A DNA stretch of 16,239 nucleotides, from positions 1 through 16,239 of the forward strand of contig JAWVZU010000056.1 in assembly GCA_033722075.1 (NCBI GenBank), given 5' to 3'. Position 1 is the first letter of the stretch; each line of letters begins with the position of its first letter. The DNA is from JAWVZU01 sp033722075. Lineage in GTDB: Bacteria > Pseudomonadota > Gammaproteobacteria > Xanthomonadales > SZUA-38. Below the pieces are notes generated by a model. That model did not search any database. It saw only the letters and a program-made list of their open reading frames with translations, and had not been told where the DNA came from. This document shows positions 7,812 to 15,298 of the stretch, one piece after another. A program made the translations under genes and the position numbers.

Positions 7812-9362
7812 CTAACCGGACACCCGCGCTCCCAGCGCGGTCACCCGGAGCCTCTGCTGCAGGTCGGCCATGCTGGTGAAACCCCCGATCCGGAGGGGGA
7901 CGTTGATCGTCTGTCCGGCGGGAACGGAGGGCACAGTTCTCTGTGAGACGCGAATTCGTCCGTCGGCTCCCATGAATTCGACCTTGAGACGAACATTGCG
8001 CATGTCGGCCGGGGCGCGGTTCTGGAGCTGCGCGTAACCGTTGCCCTCCCCGTCGGCGGTCACTCCGACGGCCAGGAATGACAAGGGGTCCATCCTGGCC
8101 AGCTCGATCGTGGCCTGGCGGCCCGACCCGGAGTCCGACTGGGCGGCTGCCTGGTAATAGGCGATTGCCCGCTGACGGTTGCCCGAATCGCGAGCCATAT
8201 TGCCCAGGGCCAGGTTGGCCTGGGAGGTGGGAAGCAATTCGAGGCTACGCTGGAGATCGGCGCGAGCCGATTCCCGCCGGTTCAGCTCCTGGCGGACCAG
8301 GCCACGGCGCAGATAGTGGTAGAAGAACTCTCCGTCATGGCCAATGGCGCGACTATACTGGGCTTCCGCATCCCGGTAGTCCTCCTCCGCCGCATAGGTA
8401 TCTCCGAGCAGCGAGTGGAATAGCGCCTCCTGGGGCTCCGCGTCGATCGCCTGCCTTGCCAGGCGCCGGGCCCGGTCCACCTCACCCTCCGCGAGCGCCT
8501 TGCGTCCATCGTCGTGGGCCTTGTAGGCCGGCTCCAGTTCCTTGATGCGCCGGATCTTCTGCTGGTAGCGATCGCGCCCGAGATCACCGCCGGGCGGCAG
8601 CGCCGCAGCGGTCGCCCGATTGTTCTCCACCCGCTCCTGGGACGGCGGATGAGAGGCGAACAGACCGGAAAGCCAATCGGTTCTCCTTCCCTCGGACAGC
8701 CTCACGAAGGTCTCCTGAAGGTGCACGGCGCCCTGCGGGTCATAGCCCGCCGCCGACATGTAGCGCATGCCGTACTCGTCCGCTTCACGTTCCGCGTCGC
8801 GCCCGTATTTGGTGGTGATCAACGCCGCACCGAGCTGGATACCCAACATGCCGAGCTGCTGTGCCGTTCGCGACTCCACCGTGCTGCCCAAGGCAACGGC
8901 ACCGGCCAGGGCGCCGACCTGAGTCAATACCCCTTTCGACTGCGCCCTTGCACCATGCGCCGCATCCGCGTGGACGATTTCGTGGCCCAGGACCGCGGCC
9001 AATTCCGCCTCGGAATCCAGCTCCGTCAGCAGCCCACGGTTGATGGAGATCTTCCCGCCCGGCAGCGCCCAGGCATTGGGTACCGAGTTGTTCAGCACCT
9101 CGAATTCATAGTCGAGTGGACGCTGCGCGTGTTCGGCCAGTTGCTGACCCACCGAACTGACGTATTCGGTGAGATCCGGATCGATCTTCAGGTCACCGCC
9201 CTGCGCCTGGCGCATGGGCGCGTAGTTCTCGGCCCCAACCGTCCGCTCCCAGTTCTCCGACATGAAATTGAGATTGCGCTCCCCGGTCACCGGGTTGACC
9301 GAGCAGCCCGCGAGGACCACGAGACCGAGCAGAAAGGGTACGAAGACGGCAGTGCGGCGCAT
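7812..9362 (-). CDS. M48-family zinc metalloprotease lipoprotein with TPR region (BepA-like)
   Basis: This 516-residue envelope protease probably acts in outer-membrane protein quality control, by analogy with BepA (formerly YfgC). The N-terminus MRRTAVFVPFLLGLVVLAGC is a lipoprotein signal with lipidation Cys20. The start at 9362 is preferred over ATG 9392, which would add ten residues before the signal and lacks a better ribosome-binding site; GGTGG lies just upstream of 9362. Zinc ligands are His127 and His131 in HEIVH and Glu191 in EREAD, and the conserved His-Pro motif is at 238-239 (ASHPPSQERVE). TPR-like helices follow (about 275-415), then a beta-rich C-terminal domain (about 425-516, QNRAPADMRNVRLKVEFMG) that is not part of E. 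coli BepA as I know it. It lies 87 bases downstream of the PP2C gene and just ahead of the nucleotidyltransferase pair. Confidence 0.9.
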   Translation of the reverse strand: MRRTAVFVPFLLGLVVLAGCSVNPVTGERNLNFMSENWERTVGAENYAPMRQAQGGDLKIDPDLTEYVSSVGQQLAEHAQRPLDYEFEVLNNSVPNAWALPGGKISINRGLLTELDSEAELAAVLGHEIVHADAAHGARAQSKGVLTQVGALAGAVALGSTVESRTAQQLGMLGIQLGAALITTKYGRDAEREADEYGMRYMSAAGYDPQGAVHLQETFVRLSEGRRTDWLSGLFASHPPSQERVENNRATAAALPPGGDLGRDRYQQKIRRIKELEPAYKAHDDGRKALAEGEVDRARRLARQAIDAEPQEALFHSLLGDTYAAEEDYRDAEAQYSRAIGHDGEFFYHYLRRGLVRQELNRRESARADLQRSLELLPTSQANLALGNMARDSGNRQRAIAYYQAAAQSDSGSGRQATIELARMDPLSFLAVGVTADGEGNGYAQLQNRAPADMRNVRLKVEFMGADGRIRVSQRTVPSVPAGQTINVPLRIGGFTSMADLQQRLRVTALGARVSG

Positions 9363-9400
9363 GGGATCCACCAGTTTGGCGATGGACCCCATCCTAGCCA

Positions 9401-9431
9401 GATGCGCCGACCGAGGGAAGGTCGCCGCATC
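9401..9431 (-). terminator. Terminator-like hairpin between PP2C and M48 genes
   Basis: GATGCG 9401-9406 pairs with CGCATC 9426-9431, and CGACC 9408-9412 pairs with GGTCG 9420-9424. A single C/C mismatch (7-base loop 9413-9419) separates the two helices, giving 11 base pairs. On the minus strand it lies 19 bases after the PP2C stop codon. The bases after it are CTGGCTAGG, not a U-tract, so intrinsic termination is uncertain. It could instead be an RNA-processing or Rho-related element. It also sits just upstream of the M48 start and could form part of that transcript's leader. Confidence 0.5.
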
Positions 9432-9449
9432 CGGAGGTTTTACGTTGGA

Positions 9450-10283
9450 TCAGATCGAGATGACGGCGCGTGGTGTTCTGGTTCCGGACGGCTGATCCGG
9501 TCGGCATGCAAGCAGAACCAAGGAAATGTTGTCGAGGGTCTCACCCTTCAGGGCATGGTCGAACAACTGATGGCCCTTGATGGCGAGGGGCGACGAATGT
9601 CCGAGCACATCCGCGATGAGTTCGCGGGAAACGCTCCCGAACAGACCATCCGTACAGATCAGAAACTGGTCTCCCGGGCGACACTCGAGGTCCGGTCCGA
9701 TCGTCACCTGAAAGTCCTTCATGCCCACGCAATTGGTCAGGGAAGCATCGCCGGTCTCTACAGCCCGGTCCAGGCTCATGCCGGACGTCTCCGCGATCAT
9801 GCCGGCCTTGGCATCGTCGCGGGTCAGCAGAGCAAGACTGTCACCCCGCATGCGGTAGACACGGGAGTCGCCGGCATTGAACACGAAGGCAGTCGTGTGC
9901 CGTATGAACAGTCCACTGAGGGTGGTGCCGATGCCGGTGGAGCCCGCCATCTCATCGCCGGCGGCCACGACTCGTTCGTTGACTTCTTCGATGACGGTCC
10001 GCAGTGACGCGGCGTCATCCGGCACCTTTGTCGAAGCCATCAGGGTCTCCGACAGCGTTTGCAGGGCGATACTGCTCGCGTCACGACCGTAAGGAAGGCC
10101 GCCGACGCCGTCCGCAACCGCCGCCCAAAGCGCAGCACCACTGGATTGCAGAAACCGTCCCGTCTCCGAACTGGACAGGTAGGTTTCGCCCTTGTTCAGG
10201 ACACGGTCCAGGACCAGGACGTGGTCTTCATTCCGCATCCTTACCGGACCCACGTCGGTCTTGCCGAACAGCTCGAATCTCAT
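9450..10283 (-). CDS. PP2C-type serine/threonine protein phosphatase
   Basis: This 277-residue cytoplasmic protein has the bacterial Stp1/PppA set of PP2C motifs: RMRNEDH with metal-binding Asp20, VADGVGG with Asp58-Gly59, GTTLSGLFI, NAGDSRVYRMR with Asp139, CTDGL with Asp212 and DNISLVLL with Asp251. It should remove phosphate from Ser/Thr residues in a Mn/Mg-dependent reaction, counteracting Hanks-type kinases. No kinase gene lies in the window, unless the protein cut at the right edge carries a kinase domain. The flap segment reads LTRDDAKAG (about 153-161), where many homologues have LTRDHS. The final residues (about 263-277) are Pro/Arg-rich and extend past the last strand. The start ATG 10283 is supported by MRFELFGKTDVGPVRMRNED at the expected distance. 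It is transcribed divergently from the tandem redox-fold gene. Confidence 0.92.
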   Translation of the reverse strand: MRFELFGKTDVGPVRMRNEDHVLVLDRVLNKGETYLSSSETGRFLQSSGAALWAAVADGVGGLPYGRDASSIALQTLSETLMASTKVPDDAASLRTVIEEVNERVVAAGDEMAGSTGIGTTLSGLFIRHTTAFVFNAGDSRVYRMRGDSLALLTRDDAKAGMIAETSGMSLDRAVETGDASLTNCVGMKDFQVTIGPDLECRPGDQFLICTDGLFGSVSRELIADVLGHSSPLAIKGHQLFDHALKGETLDNISLVLLACRPDQPSGTRTPRAVISI

Positions 10284-10311
10284 CGCGCAATGTTAACTCT
10301 TTCTAATGTGC

Positions 10312-10317
10312 TATACC
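10312..10317 (+). promoter_or_regulatory. Possible extended -10 element for the tandem redox-fold gene
   Basis: TGCTATACC in the 120-base divergent region (10284-10403) fits an extended -10 (TG at 10309-10310, TATACC 10312-10317). No good -35 is seen 16-18 bases upstream. It would give an approximately 80-base leader before ATG 10404. I found no convincing promoter for the phosphatase gene on the other strand. Low confidence. Confidence 0.25.
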
Positions 10318-10403
10318 CACCCCTGGTCCCATGGGGGATTGGGTCTGGACGCGATCGCCCTCACAACTCGGATAGGCTCCAGAACAATGACCAGGGAAGG
10401 ACC

Positions 10404-11177
10404 ATGAGCTTTCAAAAACTGAGGAATCGGATCAATCTCGCCAGTTCGGGCCTCGCAACCGCGCTGAGACCGGGCATGGGCATCTCTGCCAGGCCCGCGG
10501 CCCGGAAGCCCGAGAAGCTGCTCGAGCTCTACGAGTTCGAGGGCTGCCCGCATTGCCGACTCGTGCGCGAGGCGCTGACGGAGCTCGATCTCGATGCCAT
10601 GGTCTATCCCTGCCCCAAGGGCGGTCAGCGATTCCGGCCGCGGGTGACTGAACTCGGCGGAAAAGCCCAGTTTCCGTTCCTTGTGGACCCCAACACGGGG
10701 CGTCGGATGTACGAGTCCATGGACATCATTGCCTATCTCTACGACACCTATGGTCAGCGATCCCTTCCGATCAAATGGCGCATCGTCCCGGCCCACAAGA
10801 TCAGTTCGACGCTTACCGCGATGGCGAGGCTATTTGCAGGCATGCGGGCCCGGCATTCCAGGCCTCCGGAGAAGCCTCTCGAGCTGTACAGCTTCGAATC
10901 CAGCCCGTACGCCCGACCCGTTCGAGACCTCCTGTGCGAACTCGAGCTACCCTACATCCTGCGCTCCGCCGGGCGAACCCGGCTATCCGATTGGGTCCCA
11001 CCGATTGCTAGAGACGCTCTGAACCTGACCCCGCAACCCGATCTCGAAAACCGCAAGGCGCTGCTGGCCCGTGCCGGGCGCGTATCCATCCCCTATCTCG
11101 TCGACCCGAACACGGGCAAAGAGATGGCGGAGTCGGGCGATATCATCGACTATCTGAAGGCGACCTACGCCGACTGA
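10404..11177 (+). CDS. Tandem glutaredoxin/GST N-terminal-domain protein
   Basis: This 257-residue protein is made of two thioredoxin-fold (GST-N/glutaredoxin) halves. The first (about 38-117) has LYEFEGCPHCRLV with a redox CPHC motif (Cys48, Cys51), cis-Pro91 before FLVDPNTG and the glutathione-type tail ESMDIIAYL. The second (about 158-256) mirrors it: LYSFESSPYARPV (both active-site cysteines lost, Ser167 and Ala170), cis-Pro230 before YLVDPNTG, and ESGDIIDYL. The chosen start ATG 10404 is preceded by AGGGAAGG (10393-10400). The frame is open upstream, but that part lies in the phosphatase antisense. Such proteins are usually annotated as glutathione S-transferase N-terminal-domain or thioredoxin-like proteins; a GST C-terminal helical domain is missing. 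Role in thiol redox is likely, substrate unknown. Confidence 0.85.
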   Translation: MSFQKLRNRINLASSGLATALRPGMGISARPAARKPEKLLELYEFEGCPHCRLVREALTELDLDAMVYPCPKGGQRFRPRVTELGGKAQFPFLVDPNTGRRMYESMDIIAYLYDTYGQRSLPIKWRIVPAHKISSTLTAMARLFAGMRARHSRPPEKPLELYSFESSPYARPVRDLLCELELPYILRSAGRTRLSDWVPPIARDALNLTPQPDLENRKALLARAGRVSIPYLVDPNTGKEMAESGDIIDYLKATYAD

Positions 11178-11184
11178 ACGGTCC

Positions 11185-11829
11185 CTACCAGCGCAAGACC
11201 AACGGGATGGCAGGTCGGCAATCGAGCACTTTACCCATGGCGTGATTGTCCAGCGTCAGCTCCATCAGGTGTTCGGCTCCTTCCCGAAAGGACAGGCATT
11301 CGGTCTCGACCAAGTCCCCGAGCACACCAACGGCTGGATCGGCCGGTGTGGAAATCCGGACATCGGTGATTTCCCTGCCGGACCGCTCGGGCACCAGCCG
11401 TGGATTTTCGCCCGATTCAAGAAAGGGGGCGTAAATGCAGAGCGGCTGGTCGAGGCAATCGGAATTCGCTCCGACATGGAATGCCCAGGGCGGGTCGAAA
11501 TAGTCGGGTTGATAGGTCCAGCCCGGGAACGGCATAACGCCCCCGCCCTTGCCTGCCGGCCGCACGATGACCCCGTAAGGACTGGCGGTGGGGCAGGAGA
11601 CCCGCTCCGGAAACCGCAGCTTTCGACCGGGACCCGCGATCGCTTCACCGGTGTCGTGGACCCACAAGAACTCCAGCATGCCATTGGCAAAGAAGAACCG
11701 GCGATTGGCTGTGCCCTGGCCAGGATGGGCATTGCCCGGACCCTCTCGAAACCCACCTTCCAGCAGTGCCTGAACCGCCTCGCCACCCGAGCCGACAAGG
11801 ATGAATACATGGTCCAGCACCAACTTCAT
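11185..11829 (-). CDS. Glyoxalase-like (VOC-fold) domain protein
   Basis: This 214-residue soluble protein starts with LVLDHVFILV (His7) and has a matching GMLEFLWVHD (Glu53), the His and Glu pair that usually bind metal in the first half of vicinal-oxygen-chelate proteins. The remainder (WTYQPDYFDPPWAFHVG near 104-120) fits the glyoxalase-like domain group related to PF13468. The reaction is not predictable. ATG 11829 is chosen because AGGAA lies six bases upstream; two TTG codons before it are possible alternative starts. It begins 24 bases after the TonB receptor stop, so it is probably on the same transcript. It converges with the tandem redox-fold gene, leaving 7 bases between the stops. 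Confidence 0.8.
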   Translation of the reverse strand: MKLVLDHVFILVGSGGEAVQALLEGGFREGPGNAHPGQGTANRRFFFANGMLEFLWVHDTGEAIAGPGRKLRFPERVSCPTASPYGVIVRPAGKGGGVMPFPGWTYQPDYFDPPWAFHVGANSDCLDQPLCIYAPFLESGENPRLVPERSGREITDVRISTPADPAVGVLGDLVETECLSFREGAEHLMELTLDNHAMGKVLDCRPAIPLVLRW

Positions 11830-11853
11830 CAACAATTCCTCGGACCGGCTGAA

Positions 11854-14724
11854 TCAAAAGTCGATCTTGACCCGCACGTAGGGGAACCGCTCCGGCAGAG
11901 TATAGTCGGCCACGTTGAAGCTGTTCGAAAAGGCCAGCACCGAGACCGGCGGAGTCTTGTCGCCGACATTGCGGGCTCCGAGGGTCAGTTCCATGCCGTA
12001 TTTCTGGAGGTGATAGCGGACTTGAACGTCGTGCACCGTGGTCGAGCCCAGCGAATTGCCCTCATTGATACCGTCGCCGTCAAGATCCAGGTCGCATAAA
12101 CCGAACGCCGGATCGACCGGACACACCTCATCGGTGCCTTCGACATAGTGCATGTTCCAGGTGACTTCCCAGTTGTCCAACGACCAGTTGATGCCCAGAT
12201 TGGAACGCCACTTTGCAAAAGCCTGGTCGCCGGCGTTGAAGCCCACAAAATCCTGTTCGATGGGCTCGGCGTCCGGATCCGGATTGTTGAGATCGGGCGT
12301 CGACTGCTGGTTCACCAGCTGGGCGGCCCCATCCCACTCGACGCGCCAGAACCCCCACTCCGTCCACGGCAGCGAGTACGCAACCAGGAAATCGACGCCC
12401 TCCACGGTTCGCGAGGCCAGGTTGATCCCACCGTTAAGGAGGTCCACGACCTGCCCACGCGAGTTGCGCTGAATGAGCGAGCACAACTGCAAGGTATTGG
12501 CACAGCTATTCAGGATGGTCTGCGGACCGGTCGCCCCGATCGCATTGTCGAGCTCGATCTCGAAATAGTCGACGGTCAGATCGAAGCCATCCAGCCAGGA
12601 GGGACTGTAAACGAAGCCGAAGGTCGTCGACTCGGAGGTCTCCGGCTGCAGATTTGGGTTGGACCCCACGGTGATTCGAATCTGCGCGTTGGCCTGCACA
12701 TAGGATCCATCCGGCGGCACGCCCTGGCTGATGCAGTTGTTGATCACGGTCTGGTTTTGCGCATTCGAGGGATTCTGCAGCCCAAGAAAATCGGAACACG
12801 GATCGGTCAGCGAGGGAAAACTGTCGGACTGCCCGCCGAAAAGCTCGAAGATCGACGGCGCCCGAAATCCCTCCGAATAGGTGCCGCGAACCAGCAGGTC
12901 ACCGATCGGCATCCACTCTATCCCGACCTTGGAATTGGTGGTGTCGCCAAAAGTGTCGTAGTCCGAATACCGCGATGCGAGCGACAGATCGAGTCGTCTG
13001 GCGGCAGGCAAATTGGAAAGCAGCGGCACCGCAAACTCCACGAAAAACTCATCGGTCGAGAAGCCTCCGGACGTGGGCTGGCGCGCGTTGCCGGAGGTGG
13101 CTCCCTCCTTGATCAGGGCATCGGGCTCATCGAAGCCTTCTTCCTCTCGATGCTCGTAGCCCGTGGCGAAAGCCAGCGGACCGGCCGGCAACTCGAACAG
13201 GTCACCGGTCAAACTTGTGGAATAGCTGGTCAGCTCGCTGCCTCGCGCGTCCTGAGCAACAAACGAGATGAAGTCGATCATTTCCCGGGTAATCGAACCG
13301 GGATCGCCGGCCCGGGGATTGGTGATGCCGGGAAGCCCGCCAAACAGGTTCAGCGGCACACAGCCCGGAGTCACCGGACAGTCGTCAGAGAGCGCCTCCT
13401 GGACGCGCCGAAGATTGACCTGGCCATATTGGCGATCGGTTCGCTCGGTTTCACCGAAGACGTAGTCGACATTCCAATCGAAATAGCGATCCAGGGCCTC
13501 GAAGCTGCCCTCGAATCCCAGTCCGAAGCGGTAATTGTCGACCTCCTGGAAATTGCGCCGGGGACCGGCTTCGACCAGGCGCCGGCCAAGCAGAAAACTC
13601 GATGCCCTCAGCGCAACACCAAACGGATTGAATGGGTTGTTCGCGCCAATCCCGATGGACGACGCGAGATTTGATCCAAAGAAGCCAAGCCCCAGCGGGG
13701 TCGGCGCCAGCAGCTGGTCAGATTCACGCGACGTGTAGTTCGCCTCGACAGACATGCGCACCGCGTCGGTGATTTCGTAGGTACTCACCGTGGAGATACT
13801 GAATCGCTCCTGAGGCGTCAGCAAATAATTGTCCGGTGCAAAATTGAAGCGGTCGAGACCACCGCCAGGCACCCCGAGAGAGAAATCACCTGGCCGAAAT
13901 GCCGCGGCGCCCAGACCGCCAGGCCCGGTCACGTTCGCGCCGGGGTCGGTCGTCAGGCTGAAACTGCCGAGCATCGCGGCGCCGAATCTACCCTGGGGAG
14001 TAAACGTGGATGCAAAGGCGTTGCCCGTACCGAAAAGCGGTTCGGCCGAAATCTCCCGATCCCGGGCAAACACAGGCTCGACGGAGGTGTAGGATGCCGT
14101 GAAGAACATCGAGCCTCGATCCGACGAAGCACCGACGGTGAAGTTGTATTCCTCGGTCTGCCCGTCGCCCGAGTCTTGGTATTGGCCGATATAGGCGTTG
14201 AGCTGCATGCCCGCGTAGTCACTGCGCGTAATGATGTTCACGACACCGGAGACCGCTTCCGATCCGTAGATGGCCGAAGCGCCATCCTTGAGAATTTCGA
14301 TCCGCTCGATCAACGCGATCGGGATCTGATTGATGTCGACGATACCGGCGGTGTTGGCAACCAGGCGGCGGCCATTCAGCAGCACCAGCACCCGATTGGG
14401 CCCAAGCTGGCGGAGATCGACCCAGGTTTCTCCATTGCCACCGTTATTGAACTGCTGGTTGAGGGTAGAGCCTGAGATCGAGAGATTCTGCAGAACGTCC
14501 CCTACGGAGGTTTCACCCGATTTCTCGATGTCGTCCCGATCGAGAATGAAGATCGGGGAAGCCCCTTCGATCTCGGCTTGCTTGATGCGTGTGCCGGTAA
14601 CGGAAATTCGGTCGAGCTCGGCCGGATCCTCTTCCTGGTCCTGATCCTGGGCGGAAACGGCGGAGGAAATAAACCCTCCGAGCAAAGCGAAGCGGATGGC
14701 GATCGCCAGATCGTCGGTGCGCAT
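11854..14724 (-). CDS. TonB-dependent outer-membrane receptor
   Basis: This 956-residue protein takes up an unidentified substrate across the outer membrane with TonB energy. It has a signal peptide with likely cleavage after VSA (residue 25), a TonB-box-like start DRISVTGTRI (38-47), and a plug (about 50-170) with DLRQLGPNRVLVLLNGRRL and ERIEILKDGASAIYGSEAV. The barrel ends in VKIDF with terminal Phe956, the usual outer-membrane signal. Two Cys pairs lie in likely external loops (DDCPVTPGC, and the pair around residue 877). The second is followed by DLDLDGDGINEGN, a DxDxDG calcium-binding-like loop. This length and VTGTRI style is common in Xanthomonadales and Alteromonadales receptors, where peptides, glycans and siderophores are all known substrates. 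ATG 14724 has a good ribosome-binding site (AGAGGGGGG). Confidence 0.93.
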   Translation of the reverse strand: MRTDDLAIAIRFALLGGFISSAVSAQDQDQEEDPAELDRISVTGTRIKQAEIEGASPIFILDRDDIEKSGETSVGDVLQNLSISGSTLNQQFNNGGNGETWVDLRQLGPNRVLVLLNGRRLVANTAGIVDINQIPIALIERIEILKDGASAIYGSEAVSGVVNIITRSDYAGMQLNAYIGQYQDSGDGQTEEYNFTVGASSDRGSMFFTASYTSVEPVFARDREISAEPLFGTGNAFASTFTPQGRFGAAMLGSFSLTTDPGANVTGPGGLGAAAFRPGDFSLGVPGGGLDRFNFAPDNYLLTPQERFSISTVSTYEITDAVRMSVEANYTSRESDQLLAPTPLGLGFFGSNLASSIGIGANNPFNPFGVALRASSFLLGRRLVEAGPRRNFQEVDNYRFGLGFEGSFEALDRYFDWNVDYVFGETERTDRQYGQVNLRRVQEALSDDCPVTPGCVPLNLFGGLPGITNPRAGDPGSITREMIDFISFVAQDARGSELTSYSTSLTGDLFELPAGPLAFATGYEHREEEGFDEPDALIKEGATSGNARQPTSGGFSTDEFFVEFAVPLLSNLPAARRLDLSLASRYSDYDTFGDTTNSKVGIEWMPIGDLLVRGTYSEGFRAPSIFELFGGQSDSFPSLTDPCSDFLGLQNPSNAQNQTVINNCISQGVPPDGSYVQANAQIRITVGSNPNLQPETSESTTFGFVYSPSWLDGFDLTVDYFEIELDNAIGATGPQTILNSCANTLQLCSLIQRNSRGQVVDLLNGGINLASRTVEGVDFLVAYSLPWTEWGFWRVEWDGAAQLVNQQSTPDLNNPDPDAEPIEQDFVGFNAGDQAFAKWRSNLGINWSLDNWEVTWNMHYVEGTDEVCPVDPAFGLCDLDLDGDGINEGNSLGSTTVHDVQVRYHLQKYGMELTLGARNVGDKTPPVSVLAFSNSFNVADYTLPERFPYVRVKIDF

Positions 14725-14755
14725 GAAGAAAGCCCCCCTCTAAAGCCTCCAAGGG

Positions 14756-14786
14756 AGTATAGGCGCAAAACTTCTGTACCCGCCAA
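14756..14786 (-). promoter_or_regulatory. Candidate promoter of the TonB receptor gene
   Basis: On the minus strand, TTGGCG (14781-14786) and TATACT (14756-14761) are separated by 19 bases, a little longer than ideal. The predicted RNA start near 14749 would give a leader of about 25 bases with AGAGGGGGG just before ATG 14724. The -10 is a good match; the -35 and spacing are weaker. Confidence 0.5.
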
Positions 14787-14800
14787 TGCCGGAAGTTGCG
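14764..14800. promoter_or_regulatory. Imperfect inverted repeat overlapping the TonB receptor promoter
   Basis: CGCAAAACTTC (14764-14774) and GAAGTTGCG (14792-14800) form an inverted repeat: the right arm's complement is CGCAACTTC, equal to the left arm apart from a two-base insertion. It spans the -35 and spacer of the candidate promoter, where a repressor operator would lie. It could also be chance. I do not recognise it as a Fur or other known site. Confidence 0.4.
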
Positions 14801-14905
14801 TAAAGTGCGATGCCCAAAAGAGCGAGGCCCTCGTCGCGAAATTTGTCGCCCCCACTCCGACTGATTCGCATTGCCGTGCGCGCTGGGGTTGCCGATGAGT
14901 TTTGT

Positions 14906-14952
14906 CTCCGAACTGAAACCTGGCCTCAGTTCAGCGCACACCATCTTCGGAG
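14906..14952. repeat. Two mutually exclusive hairpins
   Basis: GAACTGA (14910-14916) pairs with TCAGTTC (14926-14932), a perfect 7-base stem with a 9-base loop. CTCCGAA (14906-14912) also pairs with TTCGGAG (14946-14952), sharing bases with the first stem. Alternative folds of this kind occur in attenuators, but no reading gene or leader peptide is evident here, so a role is speculative. Confidence 0.35.
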
Positions 14953-15032
14953 GCTTAAATCGTAGCGAAGAGGCAACCACCATGCGCAGAAGTCCCGCCG
15001 GTGTCCGGGATCCCAGAGGTGCCGGAAGATTC

Positions 15033-15046
15033 TGCCGTTAGCGGCA
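15033..15046 (-). other. Small hairpin across the toxin stop codon
   Basis: TGCCG (15033-15037) pairs with CGGCA (15042-15046) around a four-base loop TTAG. On the minus strand the loop includes the toxin's TAA stop. No U-tract follows, so it is not a clear terminator; it may affect message stability. Confidence 0.3.
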
Positions 15047-15298
15047 AACCTCCCTTCGGTGTCCGATCTTCAGAACGATCACGACCAAGCGCCTTGCCGC
15101 CACGCTGTACAAGATGCGATAGGAGCCGACCCGGAGACGAAAAACGTCCGTGTGGCCCTTGAGTTTGCGAACGCCGCGGGGGTAGGGGTCATCAGCAAGC
15201 TTGGTGATGGCCCTCAGCAATCGAATCTGAATCGGCCGATCGAGCCGCCTTAGCTGTTTTTCCGCCGTACTCGATATTTCGATCTCATAGCTCGCCAT
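15038..15298 (-). CDS. RelE/ParE-family toxin of a toxin-antitoxin pair
   Basis: This 86-residue basic protein has the RelE-like layout: N-terminal helices (SSTAEKQLRRLDRPIQIRLL), then a beta-sheet with LKGHTDVFRLRVGSYRILY and VIVLKIGHRREV. RelE toxins cut mRNA at the ribosome A site using basic residues; here Lys45, Lys47, Arg54, Arg56, Arg61, Arg81 and Arg82 are candidates. The position where this family normally has a C-terminal Tyr (HRREVYR) is Cys85 (HRREVCR), so catalysis may be altered or lost. ParE-like gyrase inhibition is another possibility that the sequence cannot exclude. The start ATG 15298 overlaps the antitoxin gene by 14 bases, with antitoxin made first, typical of this class. 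Confidence 0.88.
   Translation of the reverse strand: MASYEIEISSTAEKQLRRLDRPIQIRLLRAITKLADDPYPRGVRKLKGHTDVFRLRVGSYRILYSVAARRLVVIVLKIGHRREVCR

Larger units (their letters stand above)
14725..15037. other. 313-base non-coding gap between toxin and TonB receptor genes
   Basis: The gap holds the candidate TonB promoter and its inverted repeat near 14756-14800 and a pair of alternative hairpins near 14906-14952. I find no gene I can support. A 48-codon plus-strand frame (14895-15041) exists but shows no recognisable domain. Bases between about 14801 and 14904 show nothing I recognise. Confidence 0.6.

Noticed and set aside
8514..10007. Long plus-strand frame across the M48 and phosphatase genes
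   Set aside because: It spans two genes with clear catalytic motifs on the other strand and crosses their intergenic hairpin.
10059..10403. Extended N-terminus for the tandem redox-fold protein
   Set aside because: The upstream part lies antisense to the phosphatase and crosses the divergent promoter region; ATG 10404 has a good ribosome-binding site.
11835..11835. TTG start for the glyoxalase-like gene
   Set aside because: ATG 11829 has the better spacing to AGGAA.
12148..13674. Long open frame antisense to the TonB receptor (508 codons)
   Set aside because: The receptor reading is strongly supported by signal peptide, plug motifs and terminal Phe; the antisense frame has no domain and no plausible start signal.
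14895..15041. Short plus-strand frame of 48 codons in the gap upstream of the TonB gene
   Set aside because: No ribosome-binding site or family resemblance; it runs into the toxin gene on the opposite strand.
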